A DNA stretch of 64,000 nucleotides, from NCBI RefSeq assembly GCF_000471905.2, contig NW_006496477.1, positions 413,156 through 477,155 on the forward strand, written 5' to 3'. The stretch comes from Amborella trichopoda (taxonomy: Eukaryota; Streptophyta; Magnoliopsida; Amborellales; Amborellaceae). How positions within the stretch are numbered: position 1 is the stretch's first letter; each line of letters begins with the position of its first letter. The notes below the pieces were generated by a model. The model was not told the DNA's origin. It made no database searches and saw only the letters and a list, made by a program, of their open reading frames with translations. A program made the translations under genes and the position numbers. Shown here one piece after another: positions 1-11,284 of this stretch.

Positions 1-700
1 TATTGGAATTTTTATTGCATATAGATATGAATTTATTTGCCCTGAGAATGCTATATGTAATCAATCTACTTTTCAGGAAGACAACTTGTCTAGAATCAAT
101 CAAATCATTGAGCACTACCCATAATTGATTAGAGATGATTTTGCTAATGATTTTATACAAAACCTTGCATAAACCAATTGGGCCAAAATCGTTCATAACA
201 GTCGAAGTAGCTACTTTAGGAATTAGATAAATAAAGGTAGAATTGATTTGCTTAAAAAAATTACCTTCCTTAAAGAAGTTATTAAGAGCCAAAAATATAT
301 TCTTCTTAATTACCTCCCACCCACATATATATAATTCCACCATGAAGCCATCTGGCCACGAGCACTCTCGCATTTCATCCCCCAAATACAATCATTTATC
401 TTCTCCATAGTAATATCCTCAATCAACTTCTCTTGCTGAGGAATGCTTAGCAGAGATGGTAGCAAAAATTGTTCAACCATACGAGTATCATCATTACTTT
501 CCTAGGCAAGGAGATAATCAAAGAACCATATCATGTGATTATCAATATCTGCTTCAAAAACCAAAGAAATCACATTCTAATCCTTGAGAAACATAATGCG
601 ATCACTTCTCCTCCTGATTACAGTAAATAGCTGAAAAAACCTTGTATTAGAATCCCGATCTTTTAACCAGTTATGCCTAGACTTTTACCTTTGAATATTA
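1..700 (-). pseudogene. LINE reverse transcriptase, N-terminal part (broken)
   Basis: The minus strand at about 680-600 reads WLKDRDSNTRFFQLF followed by a run of RRRSDRI, the conserved block just before the reverse transcriptase of plant L1 elements. Further down (about 470-300) is a segment resembling the region of the 'action-at-first-RT-motif' helices (EDITMEKINDCIWGM). Near 230-110 comes LIPK and a region resembling FRPISLCNVLYKIISK, here with substitutions (GPIGLCKVLYK). Stops and frameshifts separate the blocks. The catalytic YADD block would lie beyond base 1. Confidence 0.75.
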
Positions 701-999
701 TCTTCATGTCTTAGCAATTATTGCAATTTCATAGTATACTTCTCCTCAATCATCAAATTTTCATTGGAAGGATTACTACACAGATTATCATGTATCGATG
801 ATAATTTCTACCCAACCACTAAAATAGAATCACTCACATAACCAAACACTTCCTTGTTCCAAGCACGCAAATCCCCTATCAGTCTTTTCATCTTTGTAAC
901 AAATCGAAACATAAGTGTACCCTCACCCATTCTGCCTTGCCAAGACGCTGAAATTACATCAATAAAATCCAAAGTTTTTTTCCCAACTAAAGAATTACT

Positions 1000-2032
1000 T
1001 AAAGGGTTTTGGCCCAATCAGATCCAAATCTGACATAAATACTAGCAAAGGACAGTTGTCAAAATTCCCCTTTGGAAGCAACTCTATTTTGGACTCTAGC
1101 TAAGCCAGTACCCAATCTACAGTTGCCATAGCGTGATCCAATCTCCTTCTTATACATCTCCTACTAAGCTGATTGTTAAACCAAGAAAACCAACCCCTTG
1201 CAATACCAAGATCAGTTAATCCACAGTTTGACATAACTTGTGCAAAATTCCCTGAATCCAGAGGTAAGTAGCCACTACCTCCCATCCGTTCTGAACTACC
1301 CAATAAAGTATTAAAGTCACCAAGCACCAACCAAGATAATATATTATCATCCCCAATACTTCTCATATGATCCCAAAGTAAAGCCCTCTGAGATACAAGA
1401 TTAAAAGCATATACCCCAGAAATAATCGAAACCGAACCATTACATAAACAGGTGCCCTCAATAGTAATCATTTGATCATTAACAATAAGAATGTTGATTG
1501 AATAGATGGATGAATTCCAAAGAAACATAATTCTCGATCTACCATCTACATTGTTAGCGACAACATTATTATAGAAACCCAATTTCCTGGACCATACATT
1601 AGTCCTATCCACGGGCAATTTAGTCTCTAGAAGACATAATAGCCCAACATGATATTTAAGAACTCCAATATCAGATACTCTGCGATGCCCTTGGAGGCCG
1701 TGAACAATCCATGCTACCATTGACATATATAAACTAGGAATTAGAGGCCTTGCTAGAAGAAAGCGTACATTTGTTAGCGAATGGAGTATCTTGAGAAAAA
1801 CGTTGTGCCTTACGGGGTGCCACTTTTCCTTCTCCAAGAGATACTGATGTGCTATCTTTTTAGAACGTAACTTGTCTATATGCATTCCAATAATAACAAC
1901 ATGTACTTGCATATGACTAGAAGTGCGCTCTTTCTCAATGCCATCAGCCTCATCACCATCGATAGGAATTGTTGTAAAGGACAATGGACCCTCATCAACA
2001 TTCCTATGAGAAGGAAAATCAGGCACTACCAA
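1000..2032 (-). pseudogene. LINE APE-like endonuclease domain
   Basis: An open frame of 310 codons (2032-1100) carries an endonuclease/exonuclease/phosphatase fold from about residue 103 onward. Visible blocks are MVAWIVHGLQG (normally WNxRGLx), LLCLLETKL (catalytic Glu of the ET motif), VLGDFNTLL (the GDFN block), a DLGIARGWFSWFN block and RRLDHAMATVDW (RLDRA-type block). The asparagine of the first motif is changed (WIVHG for WNVRG), which should weaken catalysis. The SDHCPLL block that should follow is altered to a DNCPLLVF-like string near 1050, out of frame. The first 100 residues are degraded ORF1/ORF2 linker, so the ATG at 2032 is not a meaningful start. Confidence 0.8.
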
Positions 2033-2639
2033 TGCTGTGAGAGAAAACTTCCATCACCATCGTCATTGCAACCTACTATTGGTAGCAACGAAAGATTCAT
2101 AGCAGTACCATTATAAGCTGTTGTTGGAAGCAACGAGAGACCAGTAGTGTTTGGGGCTACTATTGGAGGCACAAGAGACCCACAACATCGTCAAATGAGG
2201 CTACTATTGGAAGTAAACCCACAGCAACGTCAATCATTGGCAAACCCCCATCGGACTCAAGATCCATGGAGATCATCTCCGGTGTATCAAGTTTAGAGAT
2301 CATCTGTGGTGTGTCAGCCAAAGCATTCATCTTACGATAAAGATTAAAATATTCAACAATCGAGAATGCGTAACTAATTGGCAACACTGATTTTGTCACA
2401 TCTTCACCATCACCACAGGTACTATCAAATACAATAATATCTTGTGCAACAATTACAACAACTTCCTTAGCAATAGTTTTACCTAGGCTACAACTTGGTC
2501 ATCGTTAATGCCATTTAAAGCTTCAAAAACATTGGAGCTATGTTTCACATCTTTCTTCTTGTACACAAACTTCCTTTCACCTTTAACAACTTTCCAACCC
2601 TTCTCTCTTGAAGGCAACATAGCACTGGGGTCATTATTG

Positions 2640-4465
2640 TTGCTAACTACACGTCAAGCTTTGTAGATACTTTAGGAATAATGTTAGATTGGCATAATTC
2701 AACCTTGTGGCCTACCCTATGGCATTTAGAGTATGTTGAATGAATGAATTCATAAATAATACTTGACGATATTCCGTACCTTTTATCTCAAACCATAATT
2801 CATTTAAATAAGACCTATCCAAAGGCATTGCAACACATACTCCGGGTTCAACTCGTGATCTCAATCTCATTGACTTGTCAATAAAGATTGCTTACCAACG
2901 CTTGATGAAATTCGAAAAAGTATTTCAGGCTCCCAGAATACCAAAGGTAAGTTCAGGAGCTTGATCCATACATGGACTATTTAACGGTTACTTCAAGAGG
3001 GTGGAATAGATGGATCCCACTCCTGAAGGACTAAGCATTTTTTACTCATGAACCAAGGGCCCTCAGTCTGGGCTATTTCCATCTCTTCACTAGTATGGAA
3101 TCGAAAAACAAGAAAATTGTCATCAATAAAAATTTTGAGATCATGTTTCAATCTTCACATCTTCGGCAATATACTTTTCATGCATGTTCATTCAGGTATG
3201 TGCCCCATAAAATATCCCAATAAGCAATTATCCCATCTACTCAAGCATGAGTCCACCAGTTCTTTCTCCATCTTCACATAGCATCTACCATTAATGATTT
3301 CAGTTGGGTCAACTCAAGATCTTCAAAGTAAAAGACCCCATTCTGAATGACTTTGTTTTTTAATAATAGATCCATCAATTTCGCAAAGCCCCAAACATTA
3401 CTAGCAGCAATAATATTCAAATCTTTCATTTTTTAATATGGTAATAATGGAGAAAATTCTTCCATGTGATTCCCATTCAGTCCCTCTACAACAACTTTAG
3501 ATCCAGAAATAAATCCAATACATAGTGTCTCCCATTATTCACTCTGTTAAGTTTTTCAACAGCACCCTTATTAGGTAAATCATAAACAGTACCATCAGAC
3601 TCGTCATTAACAGTAGGGACCCTTTTAGCAACACCGTGACCACCATTACCACCCCCATCACGTTCAGCAGCATTAATCATGACTACAGTATAACGTGTAT
3701 CAGCAGCATAAGCATCACTTCCATCAGCCTCCACATCTGATTCGTGATTAGAAGAACCCTCATAACATGCATCACCTTAATCATTGAATAGATCCCGAGA
3801 ACCAGTAATAAAAATTTTTGAAGGATCAATCCAATGATCCTTGTCTTGAATAATACTTTTACCAGCAGCACGAACAATGAGAGCTTCGTTATTCATACTA
3901 GAACCATGCTAAAAAACACCGCCATGATCCTTACCATCATGATCACCTCCATGAAAAACATGATCACCGTTATGACCCTTACAACCATGATGACTGCCAT
4001 ACTCATCCTGATCAGCCACAATAGCAATTTGAGTACCGTAACAGATTCATCACTGCTACATCTCTGCAACATAGGTATAGTACTACTATCAAGGGGATTA
4101 CCATAATACCTAGCAGTATCCTCCATTGAAAGACCAACCCCATCCGTAAAAGAGCCACGATCAATAAAAATATTTTGTCGAGAACCTTCATCACCATCAT
4201 TATTCGAAACAACTTCATCACGATCCCCACTAGATTCAGTTCCAATAGCATTTAACAAACCAGTAAAGATATCCCCACCATGTCAAGGTTTCAATGCCTT
4301 TCTCGGATCAGACGATTTGTTTCCATGGGGAGGGCATCATCATGGCGAGGGTTGCCCGCATATGCCATAAGAAAATCAAGAACAATCACAGTGAGTCTCA
4401 ACCATTCTCCTTTCGTCAATTTGACCTTCAAATAATGGCTAATTGATTCACCATCTAAAATCGCC
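2640..4465 (-). pseudogene. LINE ORF1 (DUF4283 / zinc-knuckle gag-like protein), broken
   Basis: Minus-strand translation of about 3150-2990 gives FIDDNFLVFRFHTSEEMEIA followed by GPWFMSKKCLVLQEWDPSIPP. This is the typical DUF4283 pattern of plant LINE ORF1 (a run ending in GPW followed by LxLxxWxPxF). A further block LPLVFWEPEIL lies near 2950-2920. A C-terminal zinc knuckle remnant reads SKCHRVGHKVELC at about 2735-2690; its first cysteine is replaced by serine or tyrosine. The N-terminal part near 4465-4360 begins MAILDGESISHYLKVKLTKG. Between about 4260 and 3480 the frame shifts several times and the protein is Asp/Gly/Ser-rich. Confidence 0.65.
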
Positions 4466-4503
4466 ATTAAAAAAACCCTAGGATTTTTGGGAGAGATGAG
4501 CGT

Positions 4504-4504
<1 letters not shown>

Positions 4505-4539
<35 letters not shown>
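4505..4539. repeat. (CT)n microsatellite
   Basis: An uninterrupted run of about 17 CT units at the 5' edge of LINE ORF1. Confidence 0.95.
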
Positions 4540-4541
<2 letters not shown>

Positions 4542-4602
4542 ACGAGGTGTTTCCAAAGGTGAACGACGTCCAATGGTGCATGATCTATTGTGAAAGAATT
4601 TT

Positions 4603-4983
4603 TCTTCTGGTTTGCATAAGGTTGCAACATTAAACAAACCTCTAAATTTTATCATAAATGTAATTTTAATATAGAAAATTCTTAGGGTGACTTAACAATC
4701 TATTTTCATCTCTAATTATAAAATTTTAAACTCTAAAAAAAGTTCAAATTAAGTAGATTTATAAACATGTGAAAATCTTGAAAATTGACAATTCAGATAA
4801 CATGTTGCAAGACACACTATTTCACATTCTCAAAATATTTTTTCCTTTTCATATTCATACATCTCAATGTCTAGATGATCAATTAGAGGGTTTTCCAACA
4901 TCCAAATAACATTTTATGATGGAATTTTTAAGTGCACCTTTAATTCTACATTTTAAAGTTGCAACCTTATATAAACTTTTTCC
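4603..4983 (+). mobile_element. Mutator-type MITE, copy 1
   Basis: Same ~390-bp family as the copies at 28846 and 29317. It opens with ATAAGGTTGCAAC, carries the internal GAAAATCTTGAAAATTGACA and CATCTCAATGTCTAGATG blocks, and ends with GTTGCAACCTTATATAAACTTTTTCC. No convincing target-site duplication is visible, and the 5' end is degraded. Confidence 0.7.
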
Positions 4984-5381
4984 TTTGGATAAAGATATAT
5001 AATAGATAATAAAAAAAACAAAACAAATGCGTATAACATAAAAAGAATTTGTTTTTAAATTCCAAAAGGGGAATCTTTACATTAATTATTTTTATTTTTC
5101 AAAAGAAGTATAAAACCTCTTTTCCCGTATCCATGAATTGGTCCATGCCTTAGAAAAGCCATGTACACTGTGAGAAGTGACTCAAGGCTTAGTTTGGATA
5201 TCCCAACAAGTATACCATAAGCATGGTCATATTTGATAAAAAAAGAAATAACTAGCTAATTATATTGGCGCTATGGGTGTTTTGTCATAATTTCTTTGAC
5301 AAAGGGGCCACCAATGAATATAATGTTGAGTTTCTGAAAATATTATGCTATAACGTAATAATACTCTTTTGAATAACATTT

Positions 5382-6204
5382 TGAACAAACTCTAACAAAA
5401 CACAAGTTTAAGGAGGGATAAACGCAAACTTAAATGCACACCCTTTTATTGCATTAGCTTGTGCCTATTTATAGGTTTTATAACCAATGTAAGAAAAATC
5501 GGGTGGTTCATATTCTAACTGCCCAGTTAGATCGGAATCAGCCATTGGCCGATTCCAGTTTCGGCCGGTTTTGGTGAACCGAAAATATATTAAAATTATA
5601 TAAAATCCTAAAAAATAAATAAATTTGTTTGTAATGTTTTTTTAATGTTTTTATCATTTTGAAAAATATTGAAAATTGTTTTGGCTCTGAATACTTATTT
5701 TTACATTTTTCCAATCTTATTTGGAAATTTTCAAAAATACTCCTAAGCACAAATTGACTCTTTAAAATCCATTTTTCATTAATATTAAATTTTATTTGGA
5801 TAATTTTTGTTTAATCATGCTTAAAAGTATTTTTCATATTTTATTAAATTTTTTTGTATTTTTTAATATTTTTTTTACCTCCTACAACTTGCCCGGTTAG
5901 GCCAGTTGAACAACTTTCAGCCCCATATCTGGTTAATCATGTCAGCTCAATTTTTCTTAAACTATTATAAATCATTTACAAACCACCCCTAAATAACTCT
6001 TCTTTGGAATAACCGCCCCTTTGGGATTAGCTATTCTCCCATTGCGAATGCAACTCCCCACTTATGATAACCACCTATATAAAATGTAAAGAGAGAGAAT
6101 TGTGGATAACTACTACCACTATCTCATACATGGAGAGAGAGAGAGAGAGATAGAGAGATAACTACATGTGACCTACTCCTGCATTTTTGCATCGATCTTT
6201 GACA
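5382..6204 (-). repeat. Ty1/copia LTR (3' LTR, interrupted)
   Basis: It begins TGTC directly after the polypurine tract. A perfect TATA box TATAAATAGG lies on the minus strand at 5473-5464, with AATAAAA at 5450-5444 only about 20 bases downstream. This compact promoter/poly-A arrangement is usual for copia LTRs. The end (…GTTTGTTCA) near 5382 is inferred. Confidence 0.55.
5464..5473 (-). promoter_or_regulatory. TATA box of the copia LTR
   Basis: TATAAATAGG on the minus strand, in the LTR and pointing in the direction of the element. Confidence 0.55.
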
Positions 6205-6239
6205 CTCCCCTTGATAGGAAAATCCTTTCCAGCAAGTAA

Positions 6240-7110
6240 TTTTCTGAAATATGAAAAAATTTCAAATGAAAATTTCTTTGTGTAGCCATCAGCCACTTGT
6301 TCTTTCGTGGACAATACTTCATCTCAATCAAGCCGTCTAACACCATTTCTCTTATGAATAATGTTTGGTGTCGATGTGCTTTGTTCGCCTATGGAATATT
6401 AAATTCTTATTCATGGTGATTGTTGCTTTGTTGCAAAAACATTTAGTCGCTTTTTTCACCCCCCATAGTGATCAACTATATATTTGTATAACTTGACATG
6501 TAGCTGATGTGGCAACTGTATATTCACCCTCTGGTGATGACCATGTTGTAGTTACTTGTTTCTTTGATGACCATGAAATCGCTAAAGATTGAAAACAAAG
6601 CTAGAAGTGTTTTTCCTGTCATCTAAAGAACCTTCCCAATCACTGTTTAACAAGAAATTTTATTCAAAATGATAAACATGAGTATATAAAAGTCTGTAAC
6701 TTGATGTTCTACAAATATAATGGAATATTCCTTTAGCTGTCCCTATATGATACTCAGTGAGATTGATATGAAATAACTCCAGAGCCAAGAATGAAAACAA
6801 ATCCAGAAATGCTTTTTCCATGCCCAATTACTGTTTAAATTTTCATTTAATTTAAAATTATTAACATGAGCATCCAAAGTCTATAACTTGATGTTCTACA
6901 AATATAATGCAATATCCTTTTAGCTACCCCCATATGATACTCAGTGAGATTGTGCATAAACCTTGACATATGACATACAACAAACATTATGTCAGATATT
7001 GTGTGAGTTAAGGATATTAGTCCTTCAACAAGGCTTCTACAATATTTTGCATCAACCCCTTGAGTCCCATCTTCAAGTCTCAATTTTTCATTTGTATTCA
7101 TTTGTAAGGT
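6240..7110 (-). pseudogene. Ty1/copia reverse transcriptase C-terminus plus RNase H, broken
   Basis: Minus strand 7101-6847 reads VDAKYCRSLVEGLISLTHT, then DIMFVVCHMSRFMHNLTEYH and AKRILHYICRTSSY. This is the connection region of copia polymerases (VDATxYRSLVGxLxYLT…RPDI…VSRFM…HxxAAKRILRY). Further down, SDWEGSLDDRKNTSSFVFNL (about 6640-6580) is the RNase H start, followed after a frameshift by ISWSSKKQ and EGEYTVATSATCQ, then a QSTSTPNIIHKRN block matching the RSKHIDTRYHFIR region and KEQVADGYTK (TxxQxADxxTK). Several stops and an internal tandem duplication make it non-functional. Confidence 0.85.
6580..6955. repeat. Tandem duplication (~187-bp period) inside the copia fragment
   Basis: The string TTGATGTTCTACAAATATAA occurs at 6701 and 6888 within two similar copies of about 180 bp. 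Small indels shift the spacing upstream. Confidence 0.8.
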
Positions 7111-7157
7111 CTATGAGAAGTACATGTGACCCATTCCTATATTTTTATATCAATCTT

Positions 7158-7394
7158 CAACATATACTGTTGGGTTTATATAGTCATTAAAGGCTTTATG
7201 AGAGCTTGTATAAGCATTCTATATAGTGAAACATAAACTTAATGGGAGTGTGATCCTATTGTAGTATTGTAGACCATACTAGGCAAATATTATTTGTCGA
7301 TACTCAGACTAGGCTTGACGTGTTAGGCCTGTTGAGTTGGAAAAACCCAAGATACTTAGGCATAGAGTTAAAATTGATGAAGGTTCAGTGGGTT
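7158..7394. other. Short stretch with no recognised feature
   Basis: AT-rich sequence between the copia LTR fragment and the duplicated segment. It contains no coding frame, tRNA or obvious repeat. Confidence 0.5.
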
Positions 7395-9091
7395 AGCAGT
7401 ACTTAGAAAACAAATCATATAAAAAATTAGTACAAGAGAAATTTATTAGTACATCTCATAAACTAAAACATTTTCTTTGTTGTGTGTTACTTTGCAATGG
7501 CCTATATCACACAATGAACGGTCAAGAGGGGGTGTGCTTGTTCTCCTAAGGAATAATATGGACCATCCAATCGAAAGGTATATCTTTATCTGCAAGATCT
7601 ATATGATAGGATAGGGAAGTACCCACAAGGTTGTAGAAATCAGTGTTCCACCAAAATATCCAGAAGTGCAGAGCAGAAAAAGACTATAGAAGTAAAAATA
7701 CACATACAGTTGATACAGTACTAGAAAAGAATGGTTGTGGTACTGGTGAAGCTTGCATGCCATAGCAAAACCAAACTAAAAGTGTGCATGAAACCGATCA
7801 TACACAGCAAATGTCAATGCACAATCTAATAAACATGAGTTCGCCAGTCATATAAGGAACACATCCAATCCCCTAAAAGGTCTAATGTAACAACAAACAT
7901 CATCAACAAAAAGATTAAATGAAAAAAAACTAACATAGAGGTTTTGGTGGACCCCTTTACAATCTGTAAAACAGAGGTTCAGAAGCATGGATTAGTCCAG
8001 TTTATAATTTGTAGAACTGTATCCATTCTAGGAATTTGAAACACTAAGCTGAAAAGCCACACTTTGCTTTGTTTTCAATGTGCTCTTTTCGCTAGAGGGC
8101 ACACCAAGGGGAGGCTAAACTATATACCCTCTGAGAGCAAAATTTTGGGTACCTAGATTGGGCATACCCCATTTGTACTATCTATAGATGGCATGGATGA
8201 CTTGTGTTTTGCTGTAAACAGGAACCTTGACTTAGGACAGTGGCTCATCTCCACCGTCCATTGATAGGTACTAACAGTGGATGGCCAGTCTGAGTATTGA
8301 ACCCCAACTCGTGGAGAGTATAAGATTTTCCCAAAACATTGACACTACAATGACTGAAAGATTGTGGGTGAGTTTAGGCAAGTAAGATCACTGTAAATGT
8401 ATCCAATCTGGGCAATGGTCAAGAAACACGTTGCTAAACAATGGCCCCTCTTAGACGAATTGAACTCCTGAGAAAGTTCCCACCATGGCGCAAGTTCTTC
8501 TAAGCTTCAAAGCCACCTTAATAACTCACCCTCAAAACAAGAAAGGAAGTTCTATGAGCTGACAATGAGATGCTCCTCAAACAAATTCGATGACCTAATG
8601 GACATTCCACTCTCCTAGTTTTGTTAATGAAAGGGGAGAAATTTCTGACAATTTTCCCAACTGTAAGAATGATTAATTACTCTATGGTTACTACATAGAG
8701 GGACTTCTAAAGAGAAGACCAAGAGGAAATCAAAATATATTGGAAGTGGTGCATAACTACTTGAGATTGACAACAATGCGCAAACAAATTACAGATTGAC
8801 AGTAATGCAACATTCTCAGACTTGATACGAATCGATCCAATCACCTGATTCTCTGAGATATGGATGCATTTGCCATCATAGGTATGCACACATCTCACCA
8901 TCTAAGACAAAAAAGGAAAGTTCTTGTACATTTCAAAGGAGCAAGTTCTAGTTGATTACAATGCAAAAGTGAAATTCTTAGGGGCCAACTCAAATGAAAA
9001 AGCAGAAACTTTTTTTTAAAAAAATGAAAGTAACAGGGGGAATTGAGGGAAAAGACAAGGGATAAAGAATCTTACAGTTAGAATATTTAGA
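7395..9091 (-). repeat. Segmental duplication, copy A (3' half of the LEA_2/NHL-like gene)
   Basis: Collinear with 32173-33833, with about 95% identity by eye over most of the length. Copy A has about 85 bp (about 7930-8010) that copy B lacks, while copy B has an extra ~17 bp near 32278. In copy B the segment includes exon 2, intron and 3' flank of the LEA_2/NHL-like gene, so copy A is the 3' portion of a duplicated, truncated gene. Identity ends near 9091, inside the equivalent of the intron. Confidence 0.9.
8707..8901 (-). pseudogene. Exon 2 copy of the LEA_2/NHL-like gene (truncated duplicate)
   Basis: A 64-codon open frame matching the putative exon 2 at 33623-33429, with five replacements (for example HISEN for HIPEN and IKSEN for IRSEN). 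The preceding TTTTTTGTCTTAG acceptor is also conserved. The upstream exon is reduced to an 82-bp shard at 11176-11257, so no full protein can be made. Confidence 0.6.
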
Positions 9092-9300
9092 TTGGGGGAA
9101 TTGAGGTAAAAAATACGGATCAGGAAAAATACTTCATATAAAGATATCCCTAATATATCGAATTAAGCTCAAAAAATCAGAGTAAAAAAATCGGATAAAT
9201 TTTTAATATTAAAAATTTTGAAATTCTAAGAAATAAAAATTATGTCATTGCCATCAATAATTAATTCATCCATAAAAACTTTACCAGACTAATATAATTA

Positions 9301-9692
9301 GGGTGCGGTTTGTATAGAGCCTGGGCTCTAAACAATCAAATTAGAGCCTACCTTCAAGTAGTGTCGAGAAATGCGGTTTCAATACTGAAAATCTTTGTGA
9401 TAGACTTAAAATATATTTTCATCTTTATTTATAAAGTTTAAAGCTTCAAAAATAGTTTAGATTGATAAATCAATGAAAATTTGAAAATCTTGAAAATTGA
9501 CGGTCCAAAAATGCATTACAAAATGCACTATTTCAAAACTTGAAATCCATTTTCTTTTCATGTTTATGCATCTTGATGTCGAGATGATCAATTTGATGAT
9601 TTTTGGGCATCAAAACAATTTTTTCTAATAAAATTTTTGAAGTAGGTTAAAATTTGATTGTTTAGAGCCTTGGCTCTATATAAACTTTTCCC
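9301..9692 (+). mobile_element. Mutator-type MITE, copy 2 (exact 9-bp TSD)
   Basis: 392 bp, starting GGGTGCGGTTTGTATAGAGC and ending GCTCTATATAAACTTTTCCC, which gives imperfect terminal inverted repeats of about 20 bp. It is flanked by an exact 9-bp direct repeat ATATAATTA (9292-9300 and 9693-9701). A 9-bp duplication is characteristic of Mutator-like transposases. There is no coding capacity. It lies inside the truncated gene duplicate, so it inserted after the duplication or independently in this copy. Confidence 0.9.
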
Positions 9693-9701
9693 ATATAATT
9701 A

Positions 9702-11175
9702 AGTCAATTAATTTAGATGCTTCGTAACTTTTATCCAATCATCCAATATTAATGTATAATTAACTTGTATATACCCAAAAAAAAAAATGTACCATATAAA
9801 TCAACCCATTTCATGCTTTAAGAAACATCACGTCTACTTATTACATACCAAAAACAAATATACTATAAATTTATTCATTAAATATTTTAACTATGGTATG
9901 GTGACAAATATACTCTATAAATTTATTGATTGAACACTTAAACATCACACCAGGTACCTAAAAAAATATACGATTTTTGTTTTTTTCATGACAATGATTT
10001 AACTATGGTATGGTGACTATGGTCACTCATAACTATGGTTAAAGTTCTTTAATTGAAACGAAGCTCGTAGAAAATTGGTGTTTTTAATATTTGTTGTTTA
10101 CGATTCAAAGAAGGAAGAAGGAAGAAGGAAGAGAAGAAAATAGGGTTGGGCTCATAGCGATTAGGGTTTACATAGAGAAGAAGAAGAGGAAGAAGGAAGG
10201 CCATAACTTTTTTTTAGAGAGAGGAAAGGAAGATGGGATGATGATTTGGGATAGTTTGAAGGCGGTTTTTCTCTCTAATTTGAGATGTTGTTTGAGGGAA
10301 AGCCATAACTATACTGATTTGTGAAGAGGCCCTAACTATACTGATTTGTGAAGAGGCCCTAACTAATTTTTGGAGAGAGAAATGCAAGAGGATTTTTCAT
10401 TGTTTTTGGTGAAGCAGCAAGCAGAGCTAAAGGATTATACAATTGCTTGCTCCAGTAAGATTACAGTTTACACTATATTGTTTATCTTTGTTATCACATA
10501 ATAAAAAACAAAATATTGATTACTTGATCATGTAATCACACTCTCTGTTTCTCATTCATCAGTAAAAGACTACGTTTTGATCTCTAATTTGTACCATAAA
10601 CAGTATTTTTATAAAAACAATTATCACAAAAATCCGCATATATATGATTTTATTTACACAATGATACTTTACAAAATGATTTGCTATAAACAATATTTTA
10701 TTTACACAATGATTTTTCATAATAACAATTGAAATCTGCATCTATTTGTTTTAAGTTTTTAAAAAAAGGGAAAATTTTTTTCATACCTCTCAATTTGTAA
10801 CTGTGGCTTTGAAGAACAACTGAGATAAAAATTTCTATTTTAGGTTGTTTTTTATTGAAATAATATTTTTTTTCAAAAACATGAAAGTAGCAAGGCTGCA
10901 ATACACAAAACATGAAGAAGAAAAAAAAAAATCTTTCAAAAAATTTATAGGTAAAAAAAGATACGATTTTTTGGCGTGATTTAAATTGTATTATAAAAAA
11001 GCGCTTTTTAAACGATTTTATGAAAACTACGCGATGTTTTGCCGGCCTTGTAAAAAAGTCGCCATTTAAAACTGTTTCCATAAAAACGCAGATTTTATGA
11101 AAAAACTCCGATTTTATGAAAAAATCCGATTTTATGAAAGAATCGCCGATTAAACGGCGATTTGCTATCTATGAA
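9702..11175. other. Unexplained 1.5-kb AT-rich insertion in the duplicated gene copy
   Basis: Copy B of the duplication has about 0.5 kb between the matching flanks; here there are about 2 kb. It contains a 27-bp direct tandem repeat (10305-10358), A-rich stretches, and at its right end three repeats of CGATTTTATGAAAAAA followed by a perfect 8-bp hairpin (11141-11162). No protein domain is recognisable. It could be a non-autonomous transposon, but termini and target duplication were not identified. Confidence 0.4.
11141..11162. repeat. Hairpin next to subterminal-type repeats
   Basis: Arms AATCGCCG and CGGCGATT with a 6-base loop, directly after three copies of a CGATTTTATGAAA repeat (from about 11095). 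Confidence 0.8.
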
Positions 11176-11257
11176 CCCAACCCTATTGGGGTTCAGAGCC
11201 GTGAAAAACATGGAGATATTTAGAGAGAGAAACACTGGGGAAGACTATGAGAGAGAT
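11176..11257 (-). pseudogene. 82-bp shard of LEA_2/NHL-like exon 1
   Basis: Matches 34337-34418 at 79 of 82 positions by direct comparison. It corresponds to about codons 91-118 of exon 1 (the ALNPNRVG region) read on the minus strand. It ends 27 bp before the start codon of the plus-strand gene at 11285, so it sits where that gene's 5' UTR or core promoter must be. Confidence 0.85.
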
Positions 11258-11284
11258 TTTTTGTTGTTGGGAAGCAGAGCAGGG

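Larger units (their letters stand above)
1..4465 (-). mobile_element. L1-type LINE (non-LTR retrotransposon), decayed, cut by the window edge
   Basis: Read on the minus strand, the order is ORF1 (about 4465-2640), an APE-type endonuclease (about 1740-1000), then the linker and start of the reverse transcriptase (about 700-1), which runs off the left edge. This is the order of plant L1 elements. Translations in all three minus frames must be combined because many frameshifts and stops are present, so the copy is inactive. The 3' end and poly-A tail lie outside the window. A (CT)n tract and a MITE adjoin the 5' end. Parts are described in separate entries. Confidence 0.85.
5382..7157 (-). mobile_element. 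Ty1/copia retrotransposon 3' end with one LTR (decayed)
   Basis: On the minus strand: reverse transcriptase C-terminus and RNase H (7110-6240), a polypurine tract (6212-6205, AAGGGGAG), then an LTR starting TGTCAAAGATCG at 6204 and probably ending near 5382. A second short fragment of the same LTR start (TGTTGAAGATTG, 7157 to about 7117) lies upstream of the reverse transcriptase fragment, so the copy is rearranged or nested. A divergent AT-rich block (about 5485-5950), flanked by GC-rich CCCGGTTAGG / CCCAGTTAGA strings, interrupts the LTR. Confidence 0.75.

Noticed and set aside
1880..2116. Plus-strand frame over the LINE
   Set aside because: Opposite strand of the LINE ORF region; no domain.
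11141..11170. Helitron 3' end at the hairpin
   Set aside because: No CTRR terminus follows the hairpin at the usual distance and no TC 5' end could be located.
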